This document shows, in pieces, positions 17,720-26,763 of a stretch of DNA of 64,000 bases. Origin of the DNA: Actinomadura spongiicola (lineage in GTDB: Bacteria > Actinomycetota > Actinomycetes > Streptosporangiales > Streptosporangiaceae); assembly GCF_003432485.1 (NCBI RefSeq), contig NZ_QVNQ01000006.1, forward strand, positions 434,001-498,000, read 5' to 3'. The position numbers and the translations under genes were made by a program. Every line of letters starts with the position of its first letter. Position 1 is the stretch's first letter. The notes beneath the pieces were generated by a model. The model made no database searches. It saw nothing but the letters and a program-made list of their open reading frames with translations, and had not been told where the DNA came from.

Positions 17720-19522
17720 TCACACCCTCCGCCAGCTCCGCTTCGGCTGCCCGGTCTCCTCGGCGACCGGATTCCACAGGACGACGAACCGCTTCTTCGC
17801 CGCCGTCGCCCGCCGCTCGATCGCGGCGCGTCCGGGAACCTGCGCCGCGCTCGGACGCGGCTTGCCGCGGCAGTCCCGCTGGTTCTGCTGCGCCCACTGC
17901 AACAGAACCTGGTCGACCTGCAACGACGCCGTCAGCGCTTCGGCCAGCGACGTGCGGAGACGCTCACCTTTCGTCAGCTCGGTCACCTGGAGCCTCCGGG
18001 TGCGGGCCAGTTGGTTCTGGCGCTGTTGCGCGACCGTCTGGAACCCCTGGATGGCCTGCGGCAGCGTCTTGCACTTCCCGGCCCGGCTGATCGCGGCCGC
18101 GAGGATGCGGCGGGTGCCGACGCTGTCGTCCAGCACCGCGTTCAGCGCCGTGGCCTGCTCCTTCGTCCCCGGGGAGAGCGACTTCTCCTGCGCCACCGGC
18201 TGCTGGCCGGCGGGCGTCTCCCGGGGAGCGGGCTTCTTGGACGGCTCGTCGCCGTTCGGCCACACGACGAACACGACGGCCCCGACCGCGACCGTGACCA
18301 GCGCGGCGGCGGCGGCGATGAGCGGCTTGCTCGGCCCGCCTCCGCTCTTGCCCGGCGGATACCCGCCGGGACCCGGGTCGCCCGGCCCGACCTGGCCCAT
18401 CGGCACCGGAGCGAACGCGCCGGGCCCGCCCGGCCCCTGGACCATCGGTGCGTGGCCCATCGGCGCCGGAACCATTCCCATCTGGGGCTGGCCCTGCTGG
18501 ACCTGACCCATCCGGCCGGGGCCGAGTTGAGGTTGGCCGAACTGGCCGGGCCCCGCGGGCTCCAGGCCCGTCGGTGTCTGGCTCATGGGAGGAGGGGCGC
18601 CCATCGGGGACCCGGAGTCCATTCGCGTCCGTTCGAGGTCGCCGCCGAAGCCCATCGGCCCGGACGCGATCTGCGTCGCGTCGGGGTCCGGCGCGTCGAC
18701 GTCCTGCGCGTCGGGCTTGCGGGGTTTCGCGAACCACGAGTCCGGGACGATCGACTCCGTGGGCTCGGGCGCCGGCTCCAGCCCGAACCCGGCCGGCGCG
18801 GCGTTGGCCGGTTCGGCCGCGGGCAGCGCGGGCTGCGCGCCGGACCACACGGACGGCCCCGGGATCGCGTTCGGCGCGCTGAAGCCCCCGGAGGCGTCGT
18901 CCTCGTCGGGGACGAACGTCCACGCCGCGGTGTCCTCAAGGTCGTCGGCCGGTGGCACCGACGACGGCGCGGCCGGAGGCACCGCCGGGGTCGGCTCCAC
19001 GGAGAGCCGGAGCGGGGGCTGCGCCGCGGCGGGCGGCTCCGGTGACGTCTGCTGCGTCGCCTGATGCTGCGCGGCGTCGTGCTGCACCGTCGGGTGTTGT
19101 CCTGTGTCGTGCTGGACCGCCGGGTGTTGTCCTGTGTCGTGCTGGACCGCCGGGTGTTGTCCGGTGCTGTGCTGGACCGCCGGGTGTTGACCTGTGTTGT
19201 GCCGCACCGCCGGGTGCTGCCCCGTGTCGGGCGGTGCCCCTGGAATCGCCGAGATCGGCGGGATCGGCGTGGTCGGAGGCGTCGGAGTGCTCACCGAAGG
19301 CGGCATGGTGAAGTCCGGGGTCACCGGCGGCGGGGAGTCCGGGGCCCAGGACGACGCGGGCGGCGACGTCCACGCCGTCCGGTCGCCGAGCGTGTCGGCG
19401 GGGCCGGTGGCGGGCGGCGCCGACAGGAGGGGCCCGGCCGAGTACACGTCGATCGGCGCCTCACAGTGTGAACACTTGCCGAGCGTCCCTGGCGTGTCGT
19501 TACCGCACGTCGGACACTGCAT
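17720..19522 (-). CDS. zinc-ribbon, Pro-rich, single-TM protein (larger paralogue)
   Basis: A 600-residue paralogue of the preceding entry with the same plan: zinc ribbon (Cys3, Cys6, Cys17, Cys20), a very long Pro/Ala/Gln-rich cytoplasmic linker containing tandem decapeptides of the type TGQHPAVQHD, one TM helix (about 400-420, LIAAAAALVTVAVGAVVFVV) and an exported domain with Cys residues. It lies 101 bases upstream of its paralogue on the same strand. The linker is low complexity and Met/Gly/Pro-rich near the membrane, a composition suggesting a flexible tether or scaffold. No enzymatic motif is seen. Confidence 0.65.
   Translation of the reverse strand: MQCPTCGNDTPGTLGKCSHCEAPIDVYSAGPLLSAPPATGPADTLGDRTAWTSPPASSWAPDSPPPVTPDFTMPPSVSTPTPPTTPIPPISAIPGAPPDTGQHPAVRHNTGQHPAVQHSTGQHPAVQHDTGQHPAVQHDTGQHPTVQHDAAQHQATQQTSPEPPAAAQPPLRLSVEPTPAVPPAAPSSVPPADDLEDTAAWTFVPDEDDASGGFSAPNAIPGPSVWSGAQPALPAAEPANAAPAGFGLEPAPEPTESIVPDSWFAKPRKPDAQDVDAPDPDATQIASGPMGFGGDLERTRMDSGSPMGAPPPMSQTPTGLEPAGPGQFGQPQLGPGRMGQVQQGQPQMGMVPAPMGHAPMVQGPGGPGAFAPVPMGQVGPGDPGPGGYPPGKSGGGPSKPLIAAAAALVTVAVGAVVFVVWPNGDEPSKKPAPRETPAGQQPVAQEKSLSPGTKEQATALNAVLDDSVGTRRILAAAISRAGKCKTLPQAIQGFQTVAQQRQNQLARTRRLQVTELTKGERLRTSLAEALTASLQVDQVLLQWAQQNQRDCRGKPRPSAAQVPGRAAIERRATAAKKRFVVLWNPVAEETGQPKRSWRRV
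19061..19240 (-). repeat. 30-bp tandem coding repeats
   Basis: Units start at 19091, 19121, 19151, 19181 and 19211, with a diverged one before. The first two are identical and divergence increases toward the ends. They encode a decapeptide of the type TGQHPAVQHD in the linker of the zinc-ribbon protein, and copy number is likely to vary between strains. Confidence 0.85.
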
Positions 19523-19750
19523 AGCTCAGACCTCGCCTAATAGCCGCTTCGCCCACGCCTGCGTTTCAGGCCCGCCGTCGCGGCGGGCATCACGTCCCCG
19601 TGAACCAGCGCGGGGCTCCCGACAAAAGTAGTGGGTGACGCCGTTCTCGGACGCGTGGATGGGAATCTGACACACCGCAGTCGGAGGCCGCACCAAATCA
19701 CGACATCTCAGTACAGGTCAAGATCGCGCTGAAGGTTTACCTGGTCACTC

Positions 19751-19766
19751 TGTGATGATGATCACA
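19751..19766. promoter_or_regulatory. CRP-family binding site
   Basis: TGTGATGATGATCACA matches the CRP/GlxR-type pattern TGTGA-N6-TCACA exactly. It lies 113 bases upstream of murT and 228 bases upstream of the opposed zinc-ribbon gene, inside a 356-bp divergent intergenic region that otherwise shows no gene. A TTGAGC element at 19806 might be a -35 for murT, but the -10 is unclear. Confidence 0.5.
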
Positions 19767-19878
19767 ATCTCGACCTGTTCGTCCGAGATGTCCGGAAGCC
19801 AGGTGTTGAGCCCTGCGCGGTGCGCGTAGCGGCTAGGCTCGGAGCGGTTTTCCAGCGCATCCAGAGAAGACGGAGTCG

Positions 19879-21129
19879 ATGAGCGATCTTCCGCTGCGTT
19901 CGCAGCTGGCCGTCGCGCTTGGTCGTACGGCCGCCAAGATGTCCCGCATGGCGGGCCGCGGGGACGGCTCGGTGATCGGCGGACGGGTGGGCCTCCGCCT
20001 CGACCCGGAGCTGCTGACCAGGCTGGCCAAGGACCGCAAGCTCGTCCTCGTCAGCGCCACCAACGGCAAGACGACGACGACCCGGCTGATCACCTCGGCG
20101 ATGACACCGCTGGGGGAGGTCGCCACCAACGCGTTCGGCGCGAACATGCCGACGGGTCATGTGTCGGCGCTCGCCGCCGCGCCCACGGCCCGGTACGGCG
20201 TCCTGGAGTGTGACGAGAAATACGTCCCGATGGTCCTGCGGGAGACCGGGGCCAACATCGTCGCGCTGATGAACCTCAGCCGCGACCAGATGGACCGCGC
20301 CGCCGAGATCTGGCTGCTGGCCGGGAAGTGGCGCCGCGCCCTGGAGGCGGCCCCGCAGAGCCATGTCATCGCCAACTGCGACGACCCGCTCGTCACCTGG
20401 GGGGCGTCCACCGCGAAGAGTGTCACGTGGGTCGCGGCGGGCCAGCACTGGCGCGAGGACTCCTGGTGCTGTCCCGAATGCGGCGGCCCCCTCGACCGGC
20501 AGGACACCGACGAGGACAGCGACTGGCGCTGCCGCCAGTGCCACTTCGCCCGGCCACGCCCCGACTGGACGCTGAAGGGCGACCTCGTCACCGCGCCGGA
20601 CGGCCGGACGTTCGGGCTCACCGAACTGTCCCTGCCCGGCCGCGCGAACCGTTCCAACGCGCTGATCGCGCTCGCCGTCGTCGCCCAGTTCGGCGTCCCG
20701 CCGGAGCAGGCGCTTCCGCTGCTGTCGCAGGTCACGTCCGTCGCCGGTCGTTACACCACGGTCGAGCACGAGGGCCGCAGCATCCGCCTGCTGCTGTCGA
20801 AGAACCCGGCGGGCTGGCTGGAGGCGTTCGACGTCCTGCAACCCGCGCCGGGGCCGGTGGCGTTGTCGATCAACGCGCAGGGCCCGGACGGACGCGACAC
20901 GTCCTGGCTCTGGGACGTCGACTACCGCATCCTGCGCGGCCGTCCCGTCTGGGTCACCGGTGAGCGCCGGATCGACCTCGCCGCCCGCCTGGAGGCCGCC
21001 GACGTCACGTTCACCGTGGTGGACGACATCGACCAGGCGGTCATGGCCGTTCCCCCGGGCCATCTCGACGTGATCGCCAACTACACCGCCTTCCAGTCCA
21101 TCCGAACGAGGTACGGCCGTGTCGTCTGA
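19879..21129 (+). CDS. murT: lipid II isoglutaminyl synthase, MurT subunit
   Basis: A 416-residue Mur-ligase homologue that, with GatD, amidates the alpha-carboxyl of D-Glu in lipid II. The P-loop SATNGKTTTT begins near residue 59. A characteristic four-Cys zinc ribbon is inserted in the middle domain (CCPEC, then CRQC after DSDW), and the C-terminal DUF1727 region ends the protein. Its last codons overlap the gatD start. Length and zinc insertion match MurT rather than MurE/MurF. The complex acts on cytoplasmic-side lipid II and is generally essential in Gram-positives. Confidence 0.93.
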   Translation: MSDLPLRSQLAVALGRTAAKMSRMAGRGDGSVIGGRVGLRLDPELLTRLAKDRKLVLVSATNGKTTTTRLITSAMTPLGEVATNAFGANMPTGHVSALAAAPTARYGVLECDEKYVPMVLRETGANIVALMNLSRDQMDRAAEIWLLAGKWRRALEAAPQSHVIANCDDPLVTWGASTAKSVTWVAAGQHWREDSWCCPECGGPLDRQDTDEDSDWRCRQCHFARPRPDWTLKGDLVTAPDGRTFGLTELSLPGRANRSNALIALAVVAQFGVPPEQALPLLSQVTSVAGRYTTVEHEGRSIRLLLSKNPAGWLEAFDVLQPAPGPVALSINAQGPDGRDTSWLWDVDYRILRGRPVWVTGERRIDLAARLEAADVTFTVVDDIDQAVMAVPPGHLDVIANYTAFQSIRTRYGRVV

Positions 21130-21829
21130 CCACATCAAGATCGTCTGGATCTACCCGGACCTGCTCAGCACCTACGGCGACCAGGGCAACACGATCGTCC
21201 TGGAGCGTCGCGCGGCGCTGCGTCGCATCCCGACGCGGACGGTCGCCCTCCGCTCGGACGAGCCCGTCCCCGCCGACGGCGACATCTACCTGCTCGGCGG
21301 CGGCGAGGACCGTCCGCAGATCCTCGCGGCGCAGCGCCTGCGAGGCGACGGCGGGCTCGCCCGAGCCGTCCAGTCCGGCGCCGTGGTGTTCGCGGTCTGC
21401 GCGGGATACCAGCTTCTCGGTCACGAGTTCGGTGGCGAGGAGGGGCAGCCCGTCCCGGGACTCGGCCTGCTCGACATCCGCTCCACCCGGGGCGAGCGGC
21501 GCGCGGTCGGTGAGATCGTCGGCGATGTCGCGGCCGAGTTGAACGTGCCCCGCATCACCGGGTTCGAGAACCACCAGGGCGTCACGCACCTCGGCCAGCA
21601 CGCCCGCCCGCTGGCGAAGGTCACGCACGGCATCGGCAACGGCGACGGCTTCGAGGGCGCCTACAGCGGCCGTGTTCTCGGCACCTACATGCACGGTCCG
21701 GCCCTCGTCCGCAACCCCGGTCTCGCCGACCTGCTCCTGCGCTGGGCGGTCGGGCACGACCTTCCGCCGCTGGACGACTCCTGGGCGGGCCGCCTCCGCG
21801 AGGAACGCCTCAAGGCCGTAGCGGGCTGA
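21119..21829 (+). CDS. gatD: lipid II isoglutaminyl synthase, GatD glutaminase subunit
   Basis: A 236-residue class I glutamine amidotransferase-like protein (cobyric acid synthase type). The nucleophile Cys94 is in FAVCAGYQLLG and His192 is in GTYMHGP, giving the Cys-His pair known for GatD. It supplies ammonia from glutamine to MurT. GTG start overlaps the murT 3' end by 11 bases, so the subunits are co-translated. A strong hairpin follows the stop. Confidence 0.93.
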   Translation: MSSDHIKIVWIYPDLLSTYGDQGNTIVLERRAALRRIPTRTVALRSDEPVPADGDIYLLGGGEDRPQILAAQRLRGDGGLARAVQSGAVVFAVCAGYQLLGHEFGGEEGQPVPGLGLLDIRSTRGERRAVGEIVGDVAAELNVPRITGFENHQGVTHLGQHARPLAKVTHGIGNGDGFEGAYSGRVLGTYMHGPALVRNPGLADLLLRWAVGHDLPPLDDSWAGRLREERLKAVAG

Positions 21830-21859
21830 CCCGCCCGACACGCCGCCCAGGCGGCGACC

Positions 21860-21893
21860 ACGGTCGGCGTGGCCGAAAAGCCACGCCGACCGT
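21860..21893 (+). terminator. terminator after murT-gatD
   Basis: A 14-bp perfect stem (21860-21873 with 21880-21893) closes a CGAAAA loop and is followed by CCTTTCG. This GC-rich hairpin lies 31 bases after the gatD stop. Confidence 0.8.
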
Positions 21894-21974
21894 CCTTTCG
21901 TCGCCATTCTGTGAATCGGCGATGAGTCGGAGCGCCCTGCCGAGTCAACCTTCCCGTCACGGAAGGAGACGCTC

Positions 21975-22469
21975 ATGGATTACCCGCAGGGCGATGTACG
22001 CCTGCTCCAGACCGATATCGCGCGACGTCTGCTGAACTCGACCATCCCGGCCCGGGTCGCCTACACCGCGACCGACGGGACGCCCCGCGTGATGTCGTCC
22101 TGGTTCGTCTGGACGGGCGACGAGCTGGTGATGGCGACCTACCTGTACTGCCCGCCGATCGGAGTGCTGCGTCCGGCGTATCGCGTGAAGGCTTTGCGCG
22201 AACGTCCCGATGTGGCGATCACGATCGACACCGAGCCGCAGCCGCCGGAGGTGCTTCTGCTGCGCGGCCGTGTCTCGATCACCGAGGTGAAGGGAATGGT
22301 CCCCGAGCAGGCGGAGGCGGCCCGCCGCTTTCTCGGCGAGGAGGGCGGCGCGGGCTATGTGGCCGCGGCCGACCACCCGGAGACGCTCATGGCCCGCATG
22401 GCGCTGCGCCCCACGTGGGTCGGTGTCCTGGACTTCCAGACCCGGCTGCCCGACCTCATCACCACCTGA
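21975..22469 (+). CDS. pyridoxamine 5'-phosphate oxidase-fold protein
   Basis: A 164-residue split-barrel flavin/F420-binding protein. The N-terminal pattern ARVAYTATDGTPRVMSSWF, the following strand and VAITIDTEP are typical of PPOX-like proteins, many of which bind FMN or F420 in actinomycetes. ATG start with GGAAGGAG about 7 bases upstream. It stands alone between the murT-gatD terminator and a small Cys-rich gene. Substrate unknown. Confidence 0.78.
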   Translation: MDYPQGDVRLLQTDIARRLLNSTIPARVAYTATDGTPRVMSSWFVWTGDELVMATYLYCPPIGVLRPAYRVKALRERPDVAITIDTEPQPPEVLLLRGRVSITEVKGMVPEQAEAARRFLGEEGGAGYVAAADHPETLMARMALRPTWVGVLDFQTRLPDLITT

Positions 22470-22653
22470 CGCCCGCCCCGGACCGCCATTATGAGGCTTT
22501 TGTTCAATCTGTCCGAAAGGTAGGTAATCTCATCTAAATAGCGAAGTGAACCATTCTGAAGGTGTGTTCAGGGTGCTTCAGTTCGGGCTCAGAAACGTTC
22601 GTCAGTGTGAACTCCATCGAAGCGTTCAGCGCACCGATCGGAGGAGAAGGCCG

Positions 22654-23001
22654 ATGACGTTTCTCCTGGACGTCTCACGCGGGCGGACCGACGCCGAGGA
22701 GGGCCCCACCGGCCCTGAACTCCGCGAGATCCGCGGTCCGCGGGTGCACCCACAAAGCTCGCCCCTACGTGCGGGCGGCGTTCAGACGGCCACGGAGAAG
22801 TGGCGCTTTCACTGCCTGCGCTGCCTGCACGTGTGGGAGGAACTGTACGAGGCGCGGTACTGCGGTGACGCGGTCGCCTGGCGGTTGAGCGGGGTGGCCG
22901 CCCAGCCGCCCTGGGTCGATCGGGCGTGCCGGGGGTGCGACGGACTGTGGGTGAAGGCGCTCCCGGACGGCCTGGTGGCGCGACGCGTCACGGCGAAATG
23001 A
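22654..23001 (+). CDS. small Cys-rich (zinc-ribbon-like) protein
   Basis: A 115-residue protein of unknown function. The start was chosen at the ATG behind GGAGGAGAAGG; an earlier in-frame ATG lacks a ribosome site. Cys pairs in FHCLRCLHVWE and DRACRGCDGLW could bind zinc. The upstream region (22480-22650) is unusually AT-rich for this genome, consistent with a promoter. Confidence 0.6.
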   Translation: MTFLLDVSRGRTDAEEGPTGPELREIRGPRVHPQSSPLRAGGVQTATEKWRFHCLRCLHVWEELYEARYCGDAVAWRLSGVAAQPPWVDRACRGCDGLWVKALPDGLVARRVTAK

Positions 23002-23060
23002 CCTGCGCGGCCTGCCCGGACGAACCGTCGGCGGCGAAACCGCTCCGGCTCCCGAAGAGA

Positions 23061-23696
23061 TCAGCCGTCGTCCTGTCCGGCGGCGCCCGGGGTGACCTCG
23101 CCCGTCGCGGCGTTCACCCGCAGCGTGTGCTGCCCACCGTCATCGGCGGTGATGTCGACTTCCCAGACCGATCCCGTCCGCCGGTACTCGAAGTCGATCG
23201 AGGTCGCGGTGCCGGACACGGTCGCCACGGCCGCCCGTGCCGCCCGGGAGGCGGTGATCTTCGCCGAGCGCAGGGCCGTGACCGGGTCCGTGTGTTCGGT
23301 GGCGCCGTCGTCGGGCCTGGAGTCGTCGCAGCCGTCCGCGTCCTCGCCCTCCTCGGGCGGGTCGACCTGATCGGCCAGCACGCGGCCGTCATGGGCGTCG
23401 ATGTGCATCTCCCGCGCGGTGCCGTCGCCCGCCAGGACGTCCGCCTCCCAGATCAGGGTCCGGCCGTTGAAATCGATCTCCAGGCCCTCGATGTGGCCAC
23501 CGGGCGCCGCCGCCAGCGCGACACCGGCGGCCCGCTCGACGTTCAGACGCGCGGCGACGGGTGAGACGCGCTCGTCGTCCCCGGCGGCGATCGCGGTGGC
23601 GGCGGCCCCCGCCGGTGCCGCCACCGCGCCCGCCGCGATCGCGGTCAGGAGCAGTCGCCGGCGGGCCGTCAGCGCGTTCTTCGCGGCGAACCTCAT
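23061..23696 (-). CDS. secreted PepSY-domain protein
   Basis: A 211-residue exported protein: signal peptide (about 1-40) followed by two PepSY repeats. Each has the form of Ala/Thr-rich helix, then ...WEADVLAGDGTAREMHIDA and WEVDITADDGGQHTLRVNA, separated by an acidic Asp/Glu-rich linker. PepSY domains inhibit proteases or bind periplasmic partners. It is divergent from a response regulator/sensor kinase pair across 144 bases, a common actinobacterial arrangement in which the two-component system controls the PepSY gene. Confidence 0.85.
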   Translation of the reverse strand: MRFAAKNALTARRRLLLTAIAAGAVAAPAGAAATAIAAGDDERVSPVAARLNVERAAGVALAAAPGGHIEGLEIDFNGRTLIWEADVLAGDGTAREMHIDAHDGRVLADQVDPPEEGEDADGCDDSRPDDGATEHTDPVTALRSAKITASRAARAAVATVSGTATSIDFEYRRTGSVWEVDITADDGGQHTLRVNAATGEVTPGAAGQDDG

Positions 23697-23840
23697 GCCT
23701 TCCCTCCCGCTCGAAGTCCGCGATCCCGAAGGGGCGGGACGTGAGGGTGCCCGGCAGCCCCGGGCCGCCGATCACATCTCGACTACACTATGTTATCGAA
23801 GCGCCACCGAGTGCAATGGGCGACGAAAAGGGCTGGGCTG

Positions 23841-24566
23841 ATGCGCCTGTTGATCGTCGAGGACGAGAAGCGGCTGGCCAGGTCACTGGCACAGGGCCTG
23901 GCCGCCGAGGGCTTCGCGGTCGACCTGGCGGACGACGGCGAGTCCGGCCTGAACCGGGCGCTGGAGAACGACTACGACCTGATCCTGCTCGACATCATGC
24001 TGCCCGGCATGAACGGCTACCGGGTCTGCTCGGCCCTGCGCGGGGCGGGCGACGACACCCCGATCCTGATGCTCACCGCCAAGGACGGCGAGTACGACCA
24101 GGTCGAGGGGCTCGACACCGGCGCCGACGACTACCTCACCAAGCCGTTCTCCTACGTGGTGCTGCTCGCCCACATCCGGGCCCTGCTGCGGCGCCGCACC
24201 CGGGGCGCGTCCCCCCTCATCGAACTCGGCGACATGTCCATCGACCCCGCCGCCAGGCGCGTGCTGCGCGCGGGCGTGCCGGTGGAACTGACGGCCAGGG
24301 AGTTCTCCGTCCTGGAGTATCTGGCGACCAACGCGGGCCAGGTGGTGTCGAAGACGCAGATCCTCGCGCACGTCTGGGACGGCGCCTTCGAGGGCGACCC
24401 CAACATCGTCGAGGTCTACGTGAGCGCACTGCGCCGCAAGCTGGACGCCCCCTTCGGCCGCAGATCGATCACCACGGTGCGCGGCGCCGGGTACCGGCTG
24501 GCCATCGACGGCGGCGCCGTCCACCCCGGCGGCGCCCTCCACCCCGACGGGGGCGGGGGCGCCTAG
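23841..24566 (+). CDS. OmpR/PhoB-type response regulator
   Basis: A 241-residue regulator starting MRLLIVEDEKRLARSL; the longer frame upstream has no ribosome site. The receiver domain has phospho-acceptor Asp51 (LLDIMLPG) and Lys in LTKPFSY. The C-terminal winged helix (from about 130) ends TTVRGAGYRLAI. The stop abuts the sensor kinase start with no gap (TAG then ATG). Probably controls the divergent PepSY gene. Confidence 0.92.
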   Translation: MRLLIVEDEKRLARSLAQGLAAEGFAVDLADDGESGLNRALENDYDLILLDIMLPGMNGYRVCSALRGAGDDTPILMLTAKDGEYDQVEGLDTGADDYLTKPFSYVVLLAHIRALLRRRTRGASPLIELGDMSIDPAARRVLRAGVPVELTAREFSVLEYLATNAGQVVSKTQILAHVWDGAFEGDPNIVEVYVSALRRKLDAPFGRRSITTVRGAGYRLAIDGGAVHPGGALHPDGGGGA

Positions 24567-26024
24567 ATGTCCCGCCTGCTCGACCCGTTGGGCTCGGTGC
24601 GCGCCCGCACCACGATGGGCGCGACCGTCGTGGTCGCCGCCGCGCTGGTCGTCATGGCGCTGGCCGTGTTGTCCCTGCTCCGGGCGAACCTCGCCGGGCA
24701 CGCCGACCTCCAGGCCGAGATGACCGCCCGGGGGATCGCCGCCGAGCTCGCCACCGGCACCCCGTACGAGCGGCTGGACCTGGACGACGCCGAGGAGCGC
24801 CCGGTCCAGATCGTGAACTCGTCCGGCCGGGTCCTCGCCGTGAGCGAGGACCTCCAGGCCATCAGCGGCACCGGCCATCCCGCGACCACCCCCGGGCCGG
24901 GGACCGCCGCCCTGGTGTCGGCGGACGGCGACACCCCGGACGAGGAGGACCCCCGTCCCGGCCAGGTCTCCGACGAAATCCTCCACACCGCGGGCCGCGT
25001 CACCGTGAACGGCCGCACCGCCGATCACCGGTTCGCGGCGGTGGAGGCCACCACGCCCGCGGGCCAGACCGTCACCGTGTACGCGGGCGCGAGCCTGGCC
25101 ACCACACGCGACGCGGTGGCCGCGGTGGGCCGGGGCATGCTGGCGGGCCTTCCGCTGCTGGTGGCCGTCGCGGCGGCGCTGACCTGGCTGGTCACCCGGC
25201 GCGCGCTGCGTCCGGTGGCGGCGATCCGCGGTGAACTGGCGGAGATCACCTCATCGGGCGACCTGGCCCGCCGCGTCCCCGTGTCCAGGTCGCGGGACGA
25301 GGTGGCCGAGCTGGCGCACACGACGAACCAGACCCTGGCCGCGCTGGAACGCTCGGTGGCGCGGCAGCGCGCCTTCGTCGCCGACGCCGCGCACGAGCTG
25401 CGCACCCCGGTCGCCTCCCTGCGCACCCAGCTTGAGGTGGGGGCGGCGCACCCCCATCTGCTGGACGTGGCCGAACTGACCGAGGACGTCGTCCGGCTCC
25501 AGCACTTGGCCGCCGACCTGCTGCTCCTCGCCCGCCTGGACGCCGGTGACCGTCCCGCGTCGCCCGAACCGGTGGACGTGGCCGAGCTGTTGCGCGACGA
25601 ACTGAGGCGCCGTCCCGCGGGCGCCCGCGCCCTCACCATCGAGGCCGACGTGTCGGACGCCCCCCGGGTGCTGGGCAGCCGAGTGCGGCTCGAACGCGTC
25701 CTGTCCAACCTGCTCGACAACGCCGAACGGCACGCCGCCTCCAGAATCCGCGTCAACCTGGGCGCAGGGGACGGCGCGACGGTGCTGCGGGTCGCCGACG
25801 ACGGCGTCGGAGTGTCACCGGCCGACCGTGAGCGGATCTTCGAGCGGTTCGTCCGGCTCGACGAGGCGCGCAGCCGCGACGACGGCGGCGCCGGGCTCGG
25901 CCTGGCCATCACCCGAGACCTGGTCCGCGCGCACGGCGGGGACATCACGGTCGGCGACGCGCCCGAAGGCGGAGCGCTGTTCGAGATCCGCTTCCCCTCC
26001 TGCACGGCGCCGCCGAGCGGCTAG
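24567..26024 (+). CDS. sensor histidine kinase
   Basis: A 485-residue membrane kinase. TM helices lie at about 15-40 and 190-212 and flank an extracytoplasmic sensor region. A HAMP-like linker is followed by the H-box DAAHELRTP with His276, the N-box SNLLDNAERHA, and the G-boxes VADDGVGVS and GGAGLGLAI. Directly downstream of its response regulator. Confidence 0.92.
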   Translation: MSRLLDPLGSVRARTTMGATVVVAAALVVMALAVLSLLRANLAGHADLQAEMTARGIAAELATGTPYERLDLDDAEERPVQIVNSSGRVLAVSEDLQAISGTGHPATTPGPGTAALVSADGDTPDEEDPRPGQVSDEILHTAGRVTVNGRTADHRFAAVEATTPAGQTVTVYAGASLATTRDAVAAVGRGMLAGLPLLVAVAAALTWLVTRRALRPVAAIRGELAEITSSGDLARRVPVSRSRDEVAELAHTTNQTLAALERSVARQRAFVADAAHELRTPVASLRTQLEVGAAHPHLLDVAELTEDVVRLQHLAADLLLLARLDAGDRPASPEPVDVAELLRDELRRRPAGARALTIEADVSDAPRVLGSRVRLERVLSNLLDNAERHAASRIRVNLGAGDGATVLRVADDGVGVSPADRERIFERFVRLDEARSRDDGGAGLGLAITRDLVRAHGGDITVGDAPEGGALFEIRFPSCTAPPSG

Positions 26025-26035
26025 TCTCCGACCGT

Positions 26036-26755
26036 ATGACGCTCAAAGACAAGATCGCCTTGGTGACGGGAGGTTCGCGGGGGATCGGCGCGGCCATCGT
26101 GCGGCGCCTCGCCCGGGACGGCGCGCGGGTGACGTTCAGCTACCGGGACGACGAGGACGCCGCGAACGCACTGGTACGGGACGTCGCGGGCACGGTCGCC
26201 GTCCGCGCCGACCAGGAGGACCTGGCGAGCATCGACGCGTTATTCGAACCGGTCGGCGACGGGCTCGACATCCTCGTCAACAACGCCGCCATCAACCCGC
26301 CGACCGCGATCCGCGACATCACCCCGGAACTGTTCGACCGGGTGATGACGGCGAACGCGAAGTTCCCCCTGTTGGCGATGCGCCGGGCCGAGCCCCTATT
26401 GCGCGACGGCGGACGCATCGTCAACATCTCCACTTTGAACACCGTCCTGCCGGTGGCGGGGCTGGCGCTGTACTCGGCGAGCAAGGCCGCGTTGGAGCAG
26501 TTCTCCGCCGTCGCAGCCCGCGAGTTCGGCGCGCGGGACATCACGGTGAACACCGTCTCGCCGGGCGCGACCGACACCCGGATGCTGCGCGACACCAACC
26601 CGCCGGAGGCCCTGGAGCAGACCGCGGCGTTCACCGCCCTGGGACGCCTCGGCACCCCCGCGGACATCGCCGACGTGGTCGCGTTCCTCGCCGGGCCGGA
26701 CGGGCGCTGGATCACCGGGCAGAACATCCGCGCGACCGGCGGACTGATCTTCTAG
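26036..26755 (+). CDS. SDR family NAD(P)-dependent oxidoreductase
   Basis: A 239-residue classical short-chain dehydrogenase. Cofactor motif TGGSRGIG and NNAAIN are present, and the active-site YSASK is intact. The position 13 residues before the Tyr, normally Ser, is Thr (NISTLN). It starts 11 bases after the kinase stop and its stop is 8 bases from the convergent terC stop. Substrate cannot be inferred. Confidence 0.88.
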   Translation: MTLKDKIALVTGGSRGIGAAIVRRLARDGARVTFSYRDDEDAANALVRDVAGTVAVRADQEDLASIDALFEPVGDGLDILVNNAAINPPTAIRDITPELFDRVMTANAKFPLLAMRRAEPLLRDGGRIVNISTLNTVLPVAGLALYSASKAALEQFSAVAAREFGARDITVNTVSPGATDTRMLRDTNPPEALEQTAAFTALGRLGTPADIADVVAFLAGPDGRWITGQNIRATGGLIF

Positions 26756-26763
26756 CTCCCCGT

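Noticed and set aside
16392..18506. A 704-codon plus-strand frame
   Set aside because: It runs antisense to two zinc-ribbon proteins with clear Cys motifs and TM helices; composition is that of a shadow frame.
19061..19240. Regular 30-bp repeats as a possible CRISPR array
   Set aside because: They are contiguous without spacers and stay in frame within a protein-coding gene.
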